From the NCBI GenBank assembly GCA_017412045.1, contig JAFQOX010000099.1:1-47567 (forward strand): a DNA stretch of 47,567 bases, in the 5' to 3' direction. This document shows positions 24,797 to 34,320 of the stretch, piece by piece. Made by a program: the position numbers and the translations under genes. The stretch is from Clostridia bacterium (lineage in GTDB: Bacteria > Bacillota > Clostridia > Oscillospirales > CAG-272). Within the stretch, counting starts at the first letter, position 1. The number at the start of each line of letters is the position of its first letter. A model generated the notes under the pieces. That model had not been told where the DNA came from, did not search any database, and saw only the letters and a list, made by a program, of their open reading frames with translations.

Positions 24797-26119
24797 ATGT
24801 ACCGCGAAGCCTCACGTTTATTGCTTTTCAGCGAGCTCGGCGAGAATGAGATTCTTTGCAAACTCTCGGAAATTTTTCGTGATTTCCGAGAACAGAAAGC
24901 AGACGAAATCTCCCTCGTCCGCCGCATTTATACGCAGGTCAAGCGTCTGCTCGACCTTGCCACAACGTATGGGTTTGACAAAAACCTCTGGCAGAATTAC
25001 CTCACTTTCCTTTTGATCACAAACGAAAACTCCTTCACCCTGACCGCCGAACGCAGAGGCGCGGGCGAAGGCTCCGTCAATCATTTCGCAAAGAACGATT
25101 TCCGTATCTTTCACAGGCTCTTCCGTTTCGATTTTTCCGAGATTGAGGAAGCGCTCGGCATCGATTGCTTCACCACGCTGACGAATTACCGCGCTATCGC
25201 GAAATCCGAGAAAAATTATTATCGGAGCGTCAGCGAAAAGGTGCAAGTTCTCAGTGAAAAGCTGGCGCAGGCGCAGGATGAAAACGTATTTTTTGACCTC
25301 GTCACGGAATTTTACCGTCTGTACGGCGTCGGTATGTTCGGACTCAACCGCGCCTTCCGTATCAAAAACGACGGGAACGGCATCGTATTTCTCCCCATCA
25401 ACAATACGGATAAGGTCATGCTTTCCGATATGGTGGGCTATGAGCTCCAGAAAAAATCGCTGACGGAAAATACGGAGGCTTTTCTCCGCGGCGTTCCCGC
25501 GAACAACGTGCTTCTGTACGGCGATGCCGGAACGGGAAAATCCTCCTGCGTCAAGGCGCTGATCAACGAATATCACGATGCGGGACTCCGGATGATCGAA
25601 ATCTACAAGCATCAATTCCGCGATCTTTCCGAGATCATCGCCACCGTCAAAAACCGCAATTACCGATTCATCATCTTCATTGATGACCTTTCCTTCGAGG
25701 AAAACGAGCTGGAGTACAAATTTCTCAAGGCGGTCATCGAGGGCGGTGTGGAAACGCGCCCTGACAATATCCTGATCTACGCGACCTCCAACCGACGTCA
25801 CCTGATCAAAGAAACCTGGAACGACCGAAACGATATGGAATACGAGGGAGACGTCCATCGCTCCGATACGATGGAGGAGAAGCTTTCTCTCGCCGCGCGT
25901 TTCGGTGTCGCCATCAATTTCAATACGCCGTCCAGACAGCTTTTCCACGACATCGTGCGCGAGCTTGCCAAGCGTCGGCCGAATATTCGGATCGACGAAT
26001 CGGAGCTGATCGCGCTCGCCAACCGCTGGGAGCTTCGCCACGGCGGCATCTCCGGACGTACCGCGCAACAATTTATCAATTACATAGAAGGAAGGGAGTC
26101 TTATCATGTTAACACTTGA
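24797..26119 (+). CDS. AAA-type ATPase, DUF815 family
   Basis: The protein has 440 residues. The N-terminal half (1-200) is helical and unrecognised. The AAA core has Walker A GDAGTGKSS (242-250) and Walker B FIIFIDDLSF (291-300), then ATSNRRHLI as a sensor-1 motif, and an arginine-rich C-terminus. The DUF815 family has no assigned biochemical role. Its ATG follows the ilvD stop by two bases and its end overlaps ilvA by 14 bases, so it belongs to the ilv operon at the level of translation. A chaperone or remodelling role for one of the ilv enzymes is an inference from position alone. Confidence 0.92.
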   Translation: MYREASRLLLFSELGENEILCKLSEIFRDFREQKADEISLVRRIYTQVKRLLDLATTYGFDKNLWQNYLTFLLITNENSFTLTAERRGAGEGSVNHFAKNDFRIFHRLFRFDFSEIEEALGIDCFTTLTNYRAIAKSEKNYYRSVSEKVQVLSEKLAQAQDENVFFDLVTEFYRLYGVGMFGLNRAFRIKNDGNGIVFLPINNTDKVMLSDMVGYELQKKSLTENTEAFLRGVPANNVLLYGDAGTGKSSCVKALINEYHDAGLRMIEIYKHQFRDLSEIIATVKNRNYRFIIFIDDLSFEENELEYKFLKAVIEGGVETRPDNILIYATSNRRHLIKETWNDRNDMEYEGDVHRSDTMEEKLSLAARFGVAINFNTPSRQLFHDIVRELAKRRPNIRIDESELIALANRWELRHGGISGRTAQQFINYIEGRESYHVNT

Positions 26120-27299
26120 CAAAATCTATCACGCCGCATTTATCCTCAAGGAGGTCGCGCGCAAAACCGACCTGATTTACGCCCCCAATCTCAGCAGCGA
26201 AACGGACATCTACCTCAAAACCGAAAACCTTCAGGTAACGGGTAGCTTCAAGCTCCGCGGCGCTTATTACAAGATCAGCCAGCTGACCGAAGAACAGAAA
26301 AAAGCGGGCATCATCGCTTGCAGCGCGGGTAACCACGCGCAGGGCGTCGCCCTTGCCGCAACCCGTCAGGGCGTCAAGAGCGTCGTTTGTATGCCTGACA
26401 GCGCTCCCATCAGCAAGGTAGAGTCCACCAAGCGTCTCGGCGCGGAGGTCGTTCTCACAAAGGGCGCATACGACGATGCGTATATGAAGGCGCTTGAGCT
26501 TCAGAAGGAAACCGGCGCGACTCTCATTCACCCCTTCGACGATGATCTCGTCATCGCAGGTCAGGGCACGGTCGGTCTGGAAATTCTCGATGAAATGCCC
26601 GACATTGATGCCGTGATCGTTCCGATCGGCGGCGGCGGTCTGATCTCCGGCGTTGCCTTTGCCATCAAGCAGCTCCGACCCTCCATTAAGGTTTACGGCG
26701 TACAGGCGGCGAACGCACCCAGTATGTACGAAAGCCGTAAAAAGGGCGAACAGATCACGCTCTCGAGCGTATCGACCTTTGCAGACGGTATTGCCGTCAA
26801 GCACCCCGGCGACACCACCTTCAAAATGGTCCAGGCATACGTTGACGACATCGTGACCGTTTCCGAGGACGAGATCGCGGCGGCGATCCTCGCCATGATC
26901 GAAAAGCAGAAGCTCGTTTCCGAGGGCGCAGGCGCCGTTGCCGTCGCGGCGGCGATGTTCAATAAGCTCCCCATCAAGGGAAAGAAGGTCGCTTGTCTCG
27001 TTTCCGGCGGTAATATCGACGTCAATATCCTCTCCCGCGTCATCACCCGCGGTCTGGTGACCTCCGGCAGAATGGCTACTCTCCTCGTCGCGCTCGACGA
27101 TAAGCCCGGTCAGCTCGTCCGCGTTTGCGATACGATCTCCGGTTGCGGTGCGAATATCACCTCCGTTCGACACGAGCGCTCCGATCCCAATATGGCGATC
27201 GCAAGCTGCTACGTCAGAATCAACGTCGAGACGCGTAACTTCGACCACATCGAGGAAATCAAGGCTGCGCTTGCCAACGCAGGCTACCGCACGATTTAA
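26106..27299 (+). CDS. ilvA: Threonine dehydratase (ammonia-lyase)
   Basis: Converts threonine to 2-ketobutyrate and ammonia, the entry to isoleucine. The 397-residue protein has the PLP lysine at Lys49 in GSFKLRGAYYK, the PLP phosphate loop GGGGLISG, and a C-terminal single ACT-type domain (about 330-397, TLLVALDDKPGQLVRVCD) typical of the shorter catabolic/biosynthetic forms rather than the two-domain E. coli IlvA. GGAAGGGAG precedes the ATG at 26106. The overlap with the ATPase gene and placement in the ilv operon support a biosynthetic role. The next gene starts at the base after the TAA. Confidence 0.95.
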   Translation: MLTLDKIYHAAFILKEVARKTDLIYAPNLSSETDIYLKTENLQVTGSFKLRGAYYKISQLTEEQKKAGIIACSAGNHAQGVALAATRQGVKSVVCMPDSAPISKVESTKRLGAEVVLTKGAYDDAYMKALELQKETGATLIHPFDDDLVIAGQGTVGLEILDEMPDIDAVIVPIGGGGLISGVAFAIKQLRPSIKVYGVQAANAPSMYESRKKGEQITLSSVSTFADGIAVKHPGDTTFKMVQAYVDDIVTVSEDEIAAAILAMIEKQKLVSEGAGAVAVAAAMFNKLPIKGKKVACLVSGGNIDVNILSRVITRGLVTSGRMATLLVALDDKPGQLVRVCDTISGCGANITSVRHERSDPNMAIASCYVRINVETRNFDHIEEIKAALANAGYRTI

Positions 27300-27578
27300 A
27301 TGCAATATTCAATTTTTATTCCAACAAATCTTTCCGAGCTTCCTGACGACCGCAACGATAATATCGACGTTTGCGTAACGCTTGAAAACGGCGCAGCCTA
27401 TACAGTTGTCTTTGCTACGCCTGCCAATCTGGAAGCGCTCATGAAAAAAGACGGTGTTTCTCATATCGATCCTCGCTTCAGATTCATCGTTGTTGAGCGG
27501 CTTTCGGAGGATATCGTCAAGACTGTCATAAAAGATCTGATCGCGGACGAACGCTTGCTCCGGGAATATGGGATATAA
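27300..27578 (+). CDS. Small hypothetical protein of the ilv operon
   Basis: The 92-residue protein starts in the base immediately after the ilvA stop (TAAATG) and ends at 27576-27578 shortly before the operon terminator. It has a soluble alpha/beta pattern (IDVCVTLENGAAYTVVFATPANLEALM, RFIVVERLSEDIVKTVIKDLI) and no signal peptide. I do not recognise it, and the name of any family would be a guess. Lack of spacing implies coupled translation with ilvA. A role in branched-chain synthesis is possible only by association. It has no visible metal or catalytic motif. Confidence 0.75.
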   Translation: MQYSIFIPTNLSELPDDRNDNIDVCVTLENGAAYTVVFATPANLEALMKKDGVSHIDPRFRFIVVERLSEDIVKTVIKDLIADERLLREYGI

Positions 27579-27581
27579 TAG

Positions 27582-27612
27582 AAAAACGGATGGTTTCGAC
27601 CATCCGTTTTTC
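27582..27612 (+). terminator. Terminator of the ilv operon
   Basis: AAAAACGGATGG pairs with CCATCCGTTTTT around a 7-base loop, immediately after the 92-residue gene. It is symmetric and can also stop the convergent SGNH hydrolase gene. Confidence 0.85.
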
Positions 27613-27654
27613 CGTTGGTATATATTTGATCGGATATACACCCGATTGACAGCT

Positions 27655-28725
27655 TCAATCCTTAAAAATCTTTGCAAGCTCCGCGCCGACGGCATCCGCC
27701 ATCACGCGGAATCCGTAGTCCGTGGGATGCGATCCGTCAACCGTACAGCCGTCCGCGTAGAAATTCGCATAGACCTTTTTTCCGTCCACGAAATAGACGT
27801 TTTCGTCGCCCTCCGCCAGCGCGCGCTCGTAAGTCTCGGCGATCACGTCGCGTCTTTCGGGAAATTCGGGATTTTTCAGATTGCCGTACGCCGTACTGGT
27901 ACACATGATGATGGGAAGATCGGGATTGGCATCTCTGACGGTACGGTAGCCCTTATAATGCGTAGCACGAAGATGATCCGCATTCGGCGCGTTATGGTCG
28001 TAATCGTAAACGAAAACGCTCATCTCAAGTCCCGCGATATAATCCATCATCGTCTGCTCGCCCTTTGCGCTTCCCGAAAAGCCGAGATTCACAACGTCCG
28101 TATCAAACCTTCTGGAGAGTACGCTGATATAATCCGTCGCGGGCGTGGTTGCGGATGCGCCCTGCGTGATCGAGGAGCCGTAGAAAACGACGGGCTTTTC
28201 TTCTCGTTTGTAGCCGTTCCATTTTTCAAGCTTCGCATCGTTCTGCAAGCCGATTTCCAAGGATTTCACGCCGCAGTAGAGAGGCATATGGATCACGATC
28301 TCTCTCATTTCACGGCTCGGGAAGGTCACGATGGAATCGTAGCCCTCTGATTTTTTGAAATCGGGTATAAAGCTTCCGTAATAAACGAGCTTGCCGTCCT
28401 TACGGATATACAAATTCAGACCGGCAGAGCCTGCAAGCGCCATATGGGGCATTCTCCAGAGAGAAGGTCTGCGGTAAGAGATCGCAACGCAATCGGAATC
28501 CGTCGCAAAGCAGACGCGGCCGCCTGCCGTGTTGGTGGAAAGCTCCGCTACGCCGGGATTGACCGTCTTGGCAATCTCATCAGGCATACGGCGGTAAAGT
28601 CCGTCCTCGTAACGAACGCCGTAAAGCTTGAACGGCTCCTTCGTCGGATCGTACCAGACGACGTCGTCTCTACCGATGTTGGTATTGACCGCCAGGGCTT
28701 TATCAATCAAAGAAATATCGCTCAT
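27655..28725 (-). CDS. SGNH/GDSL-family hydrolase
   Basis: The protein has 356 residues with an N-terminal beta-sandwich domain (about 1-165) and a C-terminal SGNH domain. The catalytic block GSSIT (183-187) contains the nucleophile Ser185, and DGSHPTDYG (about 332-340) supplies the Asp-His pair; VNLGFSGSA is the glycine block. Such enzymes are esterases or carbohydrate deacetylases. There is no signal peptide, so the substrate is probably taken up or internal. The ATG at 28725 follows AAAAGGAG; a longer frame from 28758 is rejected. It converges on the ilv operon and is single. Confidence 0.9.
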   Translation of the reverse strand: MSDISLIDKALAVNTNIGRDDVVWYDPTKEPFKLYGVRYEDGLYRRMPDEIAKTVNPGVAELSTNTAGGRVCFATDSDCVAISYRRPSLWRMPHMALAGSAGLNLYIRKDGKLVYYGSFIPDFKKSEGYDSIVTFPSREMREIVIHMPLYCGVKSLEIGLQNDAKLEKWNGYKREEKPVVFYGSSITQGASATTPATDYISVLSRRFDTDVVNLGFSGSAKGEQTMMDYIAGLEMSVFVYDYDHNAPNADHLRATHYKGYRTVRDANPDLPIIMCTSTAYGNLKNPEFPERRDVIAETYERALAEGDENVYFVDGKKVYANFYADGCTVDGSHPTDYGFRVMADAVGAELAKIFKD

Positions 28726-28893
28726 GGTAAAAATCTCCTTTTCAATCGTAATCGGCATCCAAAACCAACGATCGGACGCCCGTACATCCTTATTTTACCT
28801 TTTTAACGAAAGAATGTCAAGATTTCTCTTGTGTTTTTTCAAGGCGTTATTACAAAGTAAACGCTGTCGCCCTGATAATTTGGCGGATACTTG

Positions 28894-28922
28894 TTGACAC
28901 TTCTTCAAAATTCATATATAAT
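28894..28922 (+). promoter_or_regulatory. Consensus sigma-A promoter before the ASKHA-addA operon
   Basis: TTGACA (28894-28899), 17 bases, TATAAT (28917-28922), a perfect consensus, 67 bases before the start at 28990. Confidence 0.88.
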
Positions 28923-28989
28923 AAGTATTACGATTGGAGCGAATGCTCCTATGAATTTGAAATGAACGCTTCGCGGAGGGATAGAGATT

Positions 28990-30666
28990 ATGATAGAAGG
29001 AATAATCCGAATCAAGGGAAAACGGCATTTTGTGCAAGCGCAAAAGGGCGTGACGGCGCTCTCTCTGTTCCGTGAAACGGGAGGAGCGATCTACGCGCCC
29101 TGCGGCGGCAACGGAACCTGCGGAAAATGCCGTATGTATATCAAAGGCGATGTTTCCGAGCCCGACGAGCGGGAACGGTCTTTTCTCAGTCCTCGGGAAT
29201 TGGAAAGCGGCATTCGCCTTGCCTGTATGTGCCGATTGCTCGGTGATTTTGAGATCGTGCCGATGGATGAAGCAATGCGGATTCAAACGTCATCCAAATG
29301 CGTATCCTATACGCCGTCCCCGATTCTTCGCACGAAAAGAACGGAAAACGAAACCGTTTTCTATCGGGATCGGGCAGAATTCTGCCGTGCTTCCGCCGAC
29401 GCCGGCAATCTCGGCCTTGCCGTAGACCTCGGCACGACGACGGTCGCGGCGTATTTATGCGATATGGACAGCGGCGAGATCCTCAGCGCCCGCGGTTTCA
29501 AAAATCCGCAAAGCGCTTACGGCGCGGACGTGATTTCCCGCATGGATAAGATCATGAAGGACGAGTCCCTGCTTGCCGTTCAGCAAAAGCTCGTTTGCTC
29601 GGCGATCCGCGAGGCGGCGCAAGCGATGTGTGAAGAGAAAAGCGTCGAGATCCTCAACGTCCGCGCCGCCGTCATCTGCGGTAATACCGTTATGCAGCAC
29701 GTTGCGGCGGGAATCAATCCCGTTTCCATTTCGGTCGCGCCCTTCACCGCGCCGACGCTGTTCGGAGAAGAATACGATGCGCACGCGCTCGGTTTGCTTC
29801 CGAATGAAAAAGCGATCGCTTATTTTGCGCCCTGCTTTGCCTCTTACGTCGGCGGCGATATCGCTTGCGGTATGATCGCGACGGGGCTGGACGTCTGTCG
29901 GGAGCGCGTTTTGTTCGTAGACGTCGGAACGAACGGAGAAATCGGTCTTTCCACGGAGAAGGGACTGTATTTCTGCTCCGCGGCGGCGGGTCCCGCCTTT
30001 GAAGGTGCGCACATCGCTTGCGGTATGGCGGGCATTTCCGGCGCGATCAGCAAAGTCTCCGTCCGGGACGGAGAAATCACGTATGAAACGGTAGACGGCG
30101 CGCCCGCCGTCGGCATTTGCGGATCGGGCATCGTGGACGCGGTCGCCGTCATGCTCGATACGGGATTGCTCGACGAAACGGGTCTGATCGCGGAATCGGA
30201 CGAAGCGGGCACTTTTGCCTCCTATATCGGCGAGGACGAGGACGGCAATCCCGTATTTTTCTTGGACAAAAAAAGAAATATTTATATTTGCGCGAAGGAT
30301 ATTCGTGAGATCCAGCTTGCAAAGGCGGCGGTCTGCGCGGGTGCGCTGACGCTTCTGCACGAATCGGGAATCGATGCGCAAAGCGTTTCCCGCGTGGTCA
30401 TCGCGGGCGGCTTCGGCTCTCATCTGCGTGCCGAAAGCGTACGGCGCATCGGGCTTTTACCGCCGATCGCAGTTGAGAAATACGAATTCGTCGGCAACGC
30501 CGCCGGCGCGGGCGCAGTCGCGGTCCTGCTCGGAGAAGAGCCGAGAGCGTCGACGGGAACGATCTGCGAAAAATCGGAATATACGGAGCTTTCCAAAAGT
30601 TCGTATTTTATGGAAAAATACATTGAAGAAATGATGTTTTCAGAGGAAAACGGAGAGGAGATTTGA
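28990..30666 (+). CDS. Ferredoxin-ASKHA protein, corrinoid-activator (RACo/RamA) like
   Basis: The protein has 558 residues. Its N-terminal 2Fe-2S domain has Cys38-x5-Cys44-x2-Cys47 (PCGGNGTCGKC) and Cys79 or Cys81. The rest is an ASKHA (actin-like) ATPase: DLGTTTVAAYL near 145, GNTVMQH, DVGTNGEIGL, and a C-terminal GGFGSH. Relatives reduce the cobalt of corrinoid methyltransferases back to Co(I) with ATP. No methyltransferase or corrinoid protein lies in the window, so the partner is unknown. GGAGGG precedes the ATG at 28990. It stops one base before addA, so they are likely co-transcribed, an odd pairing. Confidence 0.92.
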   Translation: MIEGIIRIKGKRHFVQAQKGVTALSLFRETGGAIYAPCGGNGTCGKCRMYIKGDVSEPDERERSFLSPRELESGIRLACMCRLLGDFEIVPMDEAMRIQTSSKCVSYTPSPILRTKRTENETVFYRDRAEFCRASADAGNLGLAVDLGTTTVAAYLCDMDSGEILSARGFKNPQSAYGADVISRMDKIMKDESLLAVQQKLVCSAIREAAQAMCEEKSVEILNVRAAVICGNTVMQHVAAGINPVSISVAPFTAPTLFGEEYDAHALGLLPNEKAIAYFAPCFASYVGGDIACGMIATGLDVCRERVLFVDVGTNGEIGLSTEKGLYFCSAAAGPAFEGAHIACGMAGISGAISKVSVRDGEITYETVDGAPAVGICGSGIVDAVAVMLDTGLLDETGLIAESDEAGTFASYIGEDEDGNPVFFLDKKRNIYICAKDIREIQLAKAAVCAGALTLLHESGIDAQSVSRVVIAGGFGSHLRAESVRRIGLLPPIAVEKYEFVGNAAGAGAVAVLLGEEPRASTGTICEKSEYTELSKSSYFMEKYIEEMMFSEENGEEI

Positions 30667-30667
30667 T

Positions 30668-33600
30668 ATGGGAGAAGTTGTTTGGACACCCGCCCAAAAG
30701 GAAGCCATTGATTCACGCGGCTATTCCATCGCCGTATCTGCGGCGGCGGGGTCGGGAAAGACGGCAGTTCTGACGAATAGAATCATTGAGCGCGTTTGCG
30801 CGGAGGACGGTGATATTTCGCGCATCCTGGTCGTAACCTTTACAAAAGCGGCGGCGGCGGAATTGGTTTCCCGTATTGCCGATGCGCTTTCCAAGAAGCT
30901 TGCGGAAAATACGGAGAACGCGCATATCCGAAAACAGAGCCTGCTCGTTTCCTCCGCGCAAATCAGTACCATCCACAGCTTTTGTCTGGATCTGATCCGT
31001 ACGAACTTCCAGAAGCTGAACATTCCCCCCGATTTTTCTGCTGGAGATGAAGCAGAAATCAATCTGATGATGAGCGAGATCGCGGAGGAATTGATTGAGG
31101 ATTATTTTGAAGGAACACTCGCACCCGATGAAGAAGCCATCGAGGATTTCGGCGCGTTTGCCGATCTTTTCGGTGACGTTGCGCGCACCGATCAGCTTTC
31201 CAAAACGCTGATCTCTCTCTATTTATCCGTTTTTCCGACCGTGGACTCTCTGGATCGGATCGAGCATTTCCGCGCCCTTGCGGAAAAGGCGGCGAAGGAC
31301 GGATTCGACGGTACGCCTTGGGAGCTTTGCGCGCGCGAGTATCTGCTCCAGCTTCTTTCTCACTATTCACGCATTTACGAGGATGCCGTGCAACGGGCGC
31401 GGTCTGATAAGAAATTTGCCAAGCCGCTTGCCCAGATCGCTTTCGAATGGGATGAGATCGAAAAGCTCCGCACGTCCCTGGAAAAGGGCATCCCCTATCG
31501 GGAGATCTATCCCATGATTTGCTCGTTACAGAGCGCATTCGGCAAATTGACGGGTATCTCGGGCGATATGCATCTGAAGACCTTTATGAAAAAGTTCCGA
31601 TCGGATTTCAAGGATCATCTGAAAAAAATCGCTCCGAAATATTATTCTTATTCGGAAGAATCGCTGAAAGCTTGCTTCATCGCGACGGAGGAGGCGATGC
31701 GCAAGCTCGGCTGTTTCCTGCGCACCTTTGACAAGCGATTCTCCGAAGAGAAAAAAAGAAGAAAAGTAATCACCTTCAACGATATGGAGCTGTTTGCTTT
31801 CCGTCTGCTCTACGATAAAGACAAAAATGCGCCGACGGAGCTTGCGCTTTCGCTCCGCGACGCGTACGATGAAATCTATATTGACGAATATCAGGATACC
31901 AACGAATTGCAGGACACGATCTTCCGCCTGATCTCCAAGGAGAACAACCGCTTCAACGTTGGTGACATCAAGCAGAGCATTTACTCCTTCCGCGGCGCGA
32001 AGCCGGATATTTTTTCCGAGCTTCTGGACAGCCGACCGAAGTATCGGGACGGCATGGAGGAAAACCAGGCAAAGATCTTCCTTTCCCAGAACTTCCGCTC
32101 CTCCACGGAGATTCTCGAATTCTGCAACGGTGTTTTCGATAAACTGATGAACGCCAAAGAGGTTCGCTACGGAGAGGACGAGCGTCTGTATCCGGGCAGA
32201 GGTCTGCACACCGCCGTCCCCGAAATGTATCTGATTCCGAAGACTTCCTCCAATTCCGGCAATTCCGGAGACGACGAGGCGGAGGAGATGATCGGAGAAG
32301 CGGATTTCGTCGCCTCCAAGATCGAATTCCTTCTGAAAAACGAAACGAAGGCCGACGGTACCCCCATTAAATGCTCGGATATCGTCATTCTGCTCCGCAG
32401 TACGTCGAATGCCGCCAAGGCGTACGAGGATGCGCTGACCGCCAGAGGCATTCCCTGCAAAAACAGCGGCGACAAGGAGTTTTTTGAAAGCCCCGAGGTT
32501 CTGCTGATCGTCTCCCTGCTCGGCGCGATCGACAATCCTGCGCGGGATATTTATCTGGCGGCGGCTTTGAAAAGCCCGATTTACGGCGTCACGCTGGACG
32601 AGCTGATCTTTATACGGCGCTCGCTGAAGGAAGGCTCGCTCTTCGATGCGCTCCGCGCTTTTACGAAGGAAACGGGATTTGCAAAGGGACAGAAATTCCT
32701 CGACGATTATGAAAAATACGCGCTACTCTCCGCAGAAACGCCCTGCGATGCGCTGATCTGGGAAATTTATAACGATACGGGCATCTTTTCCGCGATCGCC
32801 TCGGATGAATCGCTCTCAATGTACGAGATCGAGCAGGCGAACGCAAACCTGATGACGCTTTACAATTACGCGCGCGGATTTGAAAGGGGAGGCTTCAAGG
32901 GACTTTCCGGCTTCATCGCCTTTATCAACGACGTGCTCGCGCGCCGCGCGCAGATGGATATTTCGGGCTTCGCTTCCCCCGGCGACGTGGTCAATATCAT
33001 GACCATTCACAAATCCAAGGGATTGGAATTTCCGATCTGCTTCCTTTGCAACCTCGGAAAAAAGATGGCATTCCCCGAATCCAAAGAAAAAACGGTCTAC
33101 CACAGTGATTTCGGTATTTCCCTGAAGCTGACCGCCGAGCACGGCATGGTCCGTCTGGATACGCCTCTGCGCGAAATTGCACTTCTGGACAAGAAGCGCG
33201 CGCTGGTCGAGGAGGAGCTTCGCGTACTGTACGTCGCGCTGACGCGTCCGAAGGAAAGACTCTATATGACCGCTTCCGTCAACGCCAAGAATCTGTCAAA
33301 CGGCGATTACGAGCTTTGGCGAGACGATTGCGTTTACGCATGGAAAAACAAATATTTTTCGGAATTTGATCTGCGCGAGCCCACGACGTATCTGGAGCTT
33401 CTCCTGACGGCTATGGCGGATCACACGGATTCCTTCCTCATGGACATCGTATCAGATTCCGCAGACGGAGACGACACGCCGGCAGATGCAGACGAAGCAA
33501 ATGCCGTTCCGACGGAAACCAATGAGGAAGAGCCGACGGATATGACCTATTACGAGGCGAAAAAGCTGGTTTCGGAGCGGCTGGATTATACCTATCCTTA

Positions 33601-34288
33601 CCGCCGTCTGAGCGAAATCCCCTCCAAGCTTTCCGTTTCCGAGCTCTATCCGACGATTCTGGATGAAGCCGATCGAGGCGCAGAGCTTTCCGAGGACGTC
33701 GATCTGACGATGACGGTTCCGAATTTCCTGCTTCGAGAGAAAGATGAAACCGTCACAGCCGCGCAAAAGGGTACTGCCATGCATACCTTTATGCAGTTCT
33801 GCGATTTCGACCGCGTTCTGAAAAACGGCGTTTCGGCAGAAATTGATTATCTGGCAAGCAAACGCTTCATTTTCGAAGCCGACAAGGAAAAAATGGACGT
33901 CCGCCGATTGGAGGCGTTCTTCCAAAGTACGCTTGCCGAGCAGATCATGGCGTCCGACGAGGTTTTCCGAGAAAAACGCTTTATGATCAAATTCCCCGCG
34001 AATCTCTTCACGGAGGACAGCTCAGACATTCCCGAAAACGAAAAAATTCTGGTACAGGGCGTTATTGACTGCGCGTTTATCGACGGAAACGGCGAATTGA
34101 TCCTCGTGGATTACAAAACGGACTTTTTCTCCAAAGGAACCTCACGCGCCTTCGTTGAAAAAACGCTCCGCGCGCGTCACAGCCGCCAGCTCGGCTATTA
34201 CAAGCTGGCTTGCGAAACGATGTTCGGCAAGCTTCCCGCGCACACCTATATTTATTCGTTTGCGCTGAACGATACGGTGGAAATTTAA
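30668..34288 (+). CDS. addA: AddA, ATP-dependent helicase/nuclease subunit
   Basis: One subunit of the AddAB helicase-nuclease that processes double-strand breaks for RecA and degrades linear phage DNA. The 1206-residue protein has the UvrD-type helicase core (Walker A AAAGSGKT 25-32, VTFTKAAAAEL, the DEYQDT motif, LSQNFRSS, TIHKSKGLEFP and VALTRPK). Near the C-terminus it has the nuclease motif ILVDYKTDFF and a QLGYYKLA segment. Length matches the family. GGAGAGGAG precedes the ATG. AddB, usually the immediate upstream gene, is not in the window; the ASKHA gene is in its place. No truncation is visible. Confidence 0.96.
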   Translation: MGEVVWTPAQKEAIDSRGYSIAVSAAAGSGKTAVLTNRIIERVCAEDGDISRILVVTFTKAAAAELVSRIADALSKKLAENTENAHIRKQSLLVSSAQISTIHSFCLDLIRTNFQKLNIPPDFSAGDEAEINLMMSEIAEELIEDYFEGTLAPDEEAIEDFGAFADLFGDVARTDQLSKTLISLYLSVFPTVDSLDRIEHFRALAEKAAKDGFDGTPWELCAREYLLQLLSHYSRIYEDAVQRARSDKKFAKPLAQIAFEWDEIEKLRTSLEKGIPYREIYPMICSLQSAFGKLTGISGDMHLKTFMKKFRSDFKDHLKKIAPKYYSYSEESLKACFIATEEAMRKLGCFLRTFDKRFSEEKKRRKVITFNDMELFAFRLLYDKDKNAPTELALSLRDAYDEIYIDEYQDTNELQDTIFRLISKENNRFNVGDIKQSIYSFRGAKPDIFSELLDSRPKYRDGMEENQAKIFLSQNFRSSTEILEFCNGVFDKLMNAKEVRYGEDERLYPGRGLHTAVPEMYLIPKTSSNSGNSGDDEAEEMIGEADFVASKIEFLLKNETKADGTPIKCSDIVILLRSTSNAAKAYEDALTARGIPCKNSGDKEFFESPEVLLIVSLLGAIDNPARDIYLAAALKSPIYGVTLDELIFIRRSLKEGSLFDALRAFTKETGFAKGQKFLDDYEKYALLSAETPCDALIWEIYNDTGIFSAIASDESLSMYEIEQANANLMTLYNYARGFERGGFKGLSGFIAFINDVLARRAQMDISGFASPGDVVNIMTIHKSKGLEFPICFLCNLGKKMAFPESKEKTVYHSDFGISLKLTAEHGMVRLDTPLREIALLDKKRALVEEELRVLYVALTRPKERLYMTASVNAKNLSNGDYELWRDDCVYAWKNKYFSEFDLREPTTYLELLLTAMADHTDSFLMDIVSDSADGDDTPADADEANAVPTETNEEEPTDMTYYEAKKLVSERLDYTYPYRRLSEIPSKLSVSELYPTILDEADRGAELSEDVDLTMTVPNFLLREKDETVTAAQKGTAMHTFMQFCDFDRVLKNGVSAEIDYLASKRFIFEADKEKMDVRRLEAFFQSTLAEQIMASDEVFREKRFMIKFPANLFTEDSSDIPENEKILVQGVIDCAFIDGNGELILVDYKTDFFSKGTSRAFVEKTLRARHSRQLGYYKLACETMFGKLPAHTYIYSFALNDTVEI

Positions 34289-34320
34289 AAATTTATATAT
34301 TTTAAGAAAGGAAATCCTTT

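Noticed and set aside
26109-27305. A 398-codon minus-strand frame opposite ilvA
   Set aside because: Antisense to a gene with clear PLP and ACT motifs; composition looks like a reverse reading.
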